DNA from: Orenia metallireducens
GTDB taxonomy: Bacteria > Bacillota > Halanaerobiia > Halobacteroidales > Halobacteroidaceae
DNA length: 64,000 bases
Reading direction: 5' to 3'
Assembly: GCF_001693735.1 (NCBI RefSeq)
Contig: NZ_LWDV01000006.1
Location: 205,989 to 269,988, forward strand
The notes beneath the pieces are model-generated. The model saw only the letters and a list, made by a program, of their open reading frames with translations, had not been told where the DNA came from and made no database searches. Both the position numbers and the translations under genes were made by a program. Below are positions 63,353 to 64,000 of the stretch, one piece after another; positions within the stretch are counted from its first letter, which is position 1; each line of letters starts with the position of its first letter.

Positions 63353-63803
63353 ATCTTTGCTCCTTCTTATCTCTCATCCATAATATAACTATCCCCACTA
63401 AAAACAATAAAATAACTTGTGGTAGCACAACTATCGTTTTTATTAAAGGGTTTCTTATAAGCTCTTCAATTGATTTATCACTAATATAATGCAAAATATT
63501 TGCAGTAATAATCTCACAAAAAAACAATAAAATAAATGGTTTTAAAATAGAACTAAAACAGTCTAAAACCCTTCTCTGATAAAAATAATTTAATAGTACT
63601 GTATCTAGTAGAATAAGAAATATAGTGTGAAAACCAAAAGTTACTGGTAACATTCTAAATAAGTATACTGCTACTCCACTTATTAATCCTATAACTAATA
63701 CTGTTTTCTTATCAATCTCTACCTTAAGAAATACCGTAGCTAAAAAAGCAAGTGCTGTTTCTTCAGGAATGAATTGTAGAAATAATGCAATTATATGCGA
63801 CAT
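63342..63803 (-). CDS. Agr-linked integral membrane protein
   Basis: 153 residues with five to six membrane helices (FLQFIPEETALAFLATVFL, VLVIGLISGVAVYLFRML, TIFLILLDTVLLNYFY, ILLFFCEIITANILHYI, VVLPQVILLFLVGIVILWM). It resembles the membrane sensor half of agr-type kinases without a kinase domain. Overlaps agrB by 11 bp, so it is co-translated with it. Function unknown; a signal-binding or export helper is possible (inference). GAGAGGGG precedes the ATG. Confidence 0.75.
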   Translation of the reverse strand: MSHIIALFLQFIPEETALAFLATVFLKVEIDKKTVLVIGLISGVAVYLFRMLPVTFGFHTIFLILLDTVLLNYFYQRRVLDCFSSILKPFILLFFCEIITANILHYISDKSIEELIRNPLIKTIVVLPQVILLFLVGIVILWMRDKKEQRYDL

Positions 63804-64000
63804 CTATCTTTCCCCTCTCTTACTAAAAAATTCTATAAAGAGATAATTAAACATAAATTAAGAATTTCCTCCTTATTTTTTAAAATTATTTATTTGCTTC
63901 ATTGTAAAATAAAATTGAACTAAATAAAAAATACCCATAGTGGACCGAACTGTAATATAATTGAATCACCATAAAACAAATAAATTACAGGAAGGTGCAC
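63804..64000. other. Right edge, possibly the start of another element
   Basis: AT-rich leader of the agr operon, then from about 63940 a sequence with different texture (TAGTGGACCGAACTG, later TTACAGGAAGGTGCAC) that could be the end of an insertion sequence leading into an ORF outside the window. Too little to identify. Confidence 0.25.

Noticed and set aside
1..64000. tRNA, rRNA and prophage genes
   Set aside because: I looked for cloverleaf-like and rRNA-like blocks and phage structural or integrase genes and saw none, though weak tRNA-like folds cannot be fully excluded by eye.

Overview
The window reads as a chromosomal segment of a low-GC, anaerobic, diderm member of the Firmicutes, most like the Halanaerobiales (Orenia/Halobacteroides type). 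The grounds are very AT-rich DNA, strong GGAGG ribosome sites, Firmicutes-style regulation (an S-box and a preQ1-like leader, PhoP-box-like repeats), and diderm-type genes: an ArnT-like glycosyltransferase, a lipid-A-synthase N-terminal-domain protein and a probable outer-membrane barrel. The lineage is inferred from gene content; no rRNA is present. Almost all genes lie on the minus strand.

Left part (1-12.5 kb): a truncated FtsH-like protease, polyphosphate kinase translationally coupled to a degenerate Ppx/GppA-HD protein, a divergent intact Ppx/GppA-HD protein with a PhoP-box-like palindrome between them, a VOC protein, an ACT protein, and a heterodimeric ABC exporter. 12.5-20.3 kb: a tiny membrane ORF, a GNAT pseudogene with two in-frame TGA codons, a methyltransferase, small enzymes, a Nudix CoA pyrophosphatase, and a four-gene envelope glycosylation operon (epimerase, GT2, LAB_N, GT39). 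An OmpR/HK two-component pair lies just upstream of that operon.

23-40 kb: a probable outer-membrane protein, a DUF362 ferredoxin protein, a C45 acyltransferase-like protein with a repeat-rich tail, rimO-pgsA-pgpA, an alpha-amylase-family enzyme fused to an N-terminal region resembling a type I restriction HsdR nuclease domain, a LysM protein, DUF2103, DUF350, pepF, a decayed UPF0316 gene, and metA under an S-box riboswitch. 40-50 kb: three CBS-containing c-di-GMP proteins (CBS-GGDEF, EAL-CBS, EAL-CBS-GGDEF), YibE/F, an alkaline phosphatase with a four-repeat PhoP-box-like site, an HPr with a long C-terminal tail, and a YeiH exporter divergent from a LysR regulator.

51-64 kb: an OB-like secreted protein, an M30-like lipoprotein peptidase, then the most notable region. 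queC, queD, queE and folE2 make the queuosine precursor preQ0. Upstream on the same strand is a two-gene 2-hydroxyacyl-CoA dehydratase/activase-like pair whose leader carries a probable preQ1-I riboswitch with mutually exclusive terminator and antiterminator. This suggests that an ATP-driven iron-sulfur reductase-like pair works in queuosine metabolism, possibly as a replacement epoxyqueuosine reductase (inference). The right end holds an agr-type peptide signalling locus (membrane protein, AgrB, and an AgrD too short for routine ORF calling) followed by a GGDEF/HD-GYP protein.

A family of short repeats with TTGCGACA-like ends is scattered through the intergenic DNA. Two near-identical 226-bp copies lie in opposite orientation 52 kb apart.
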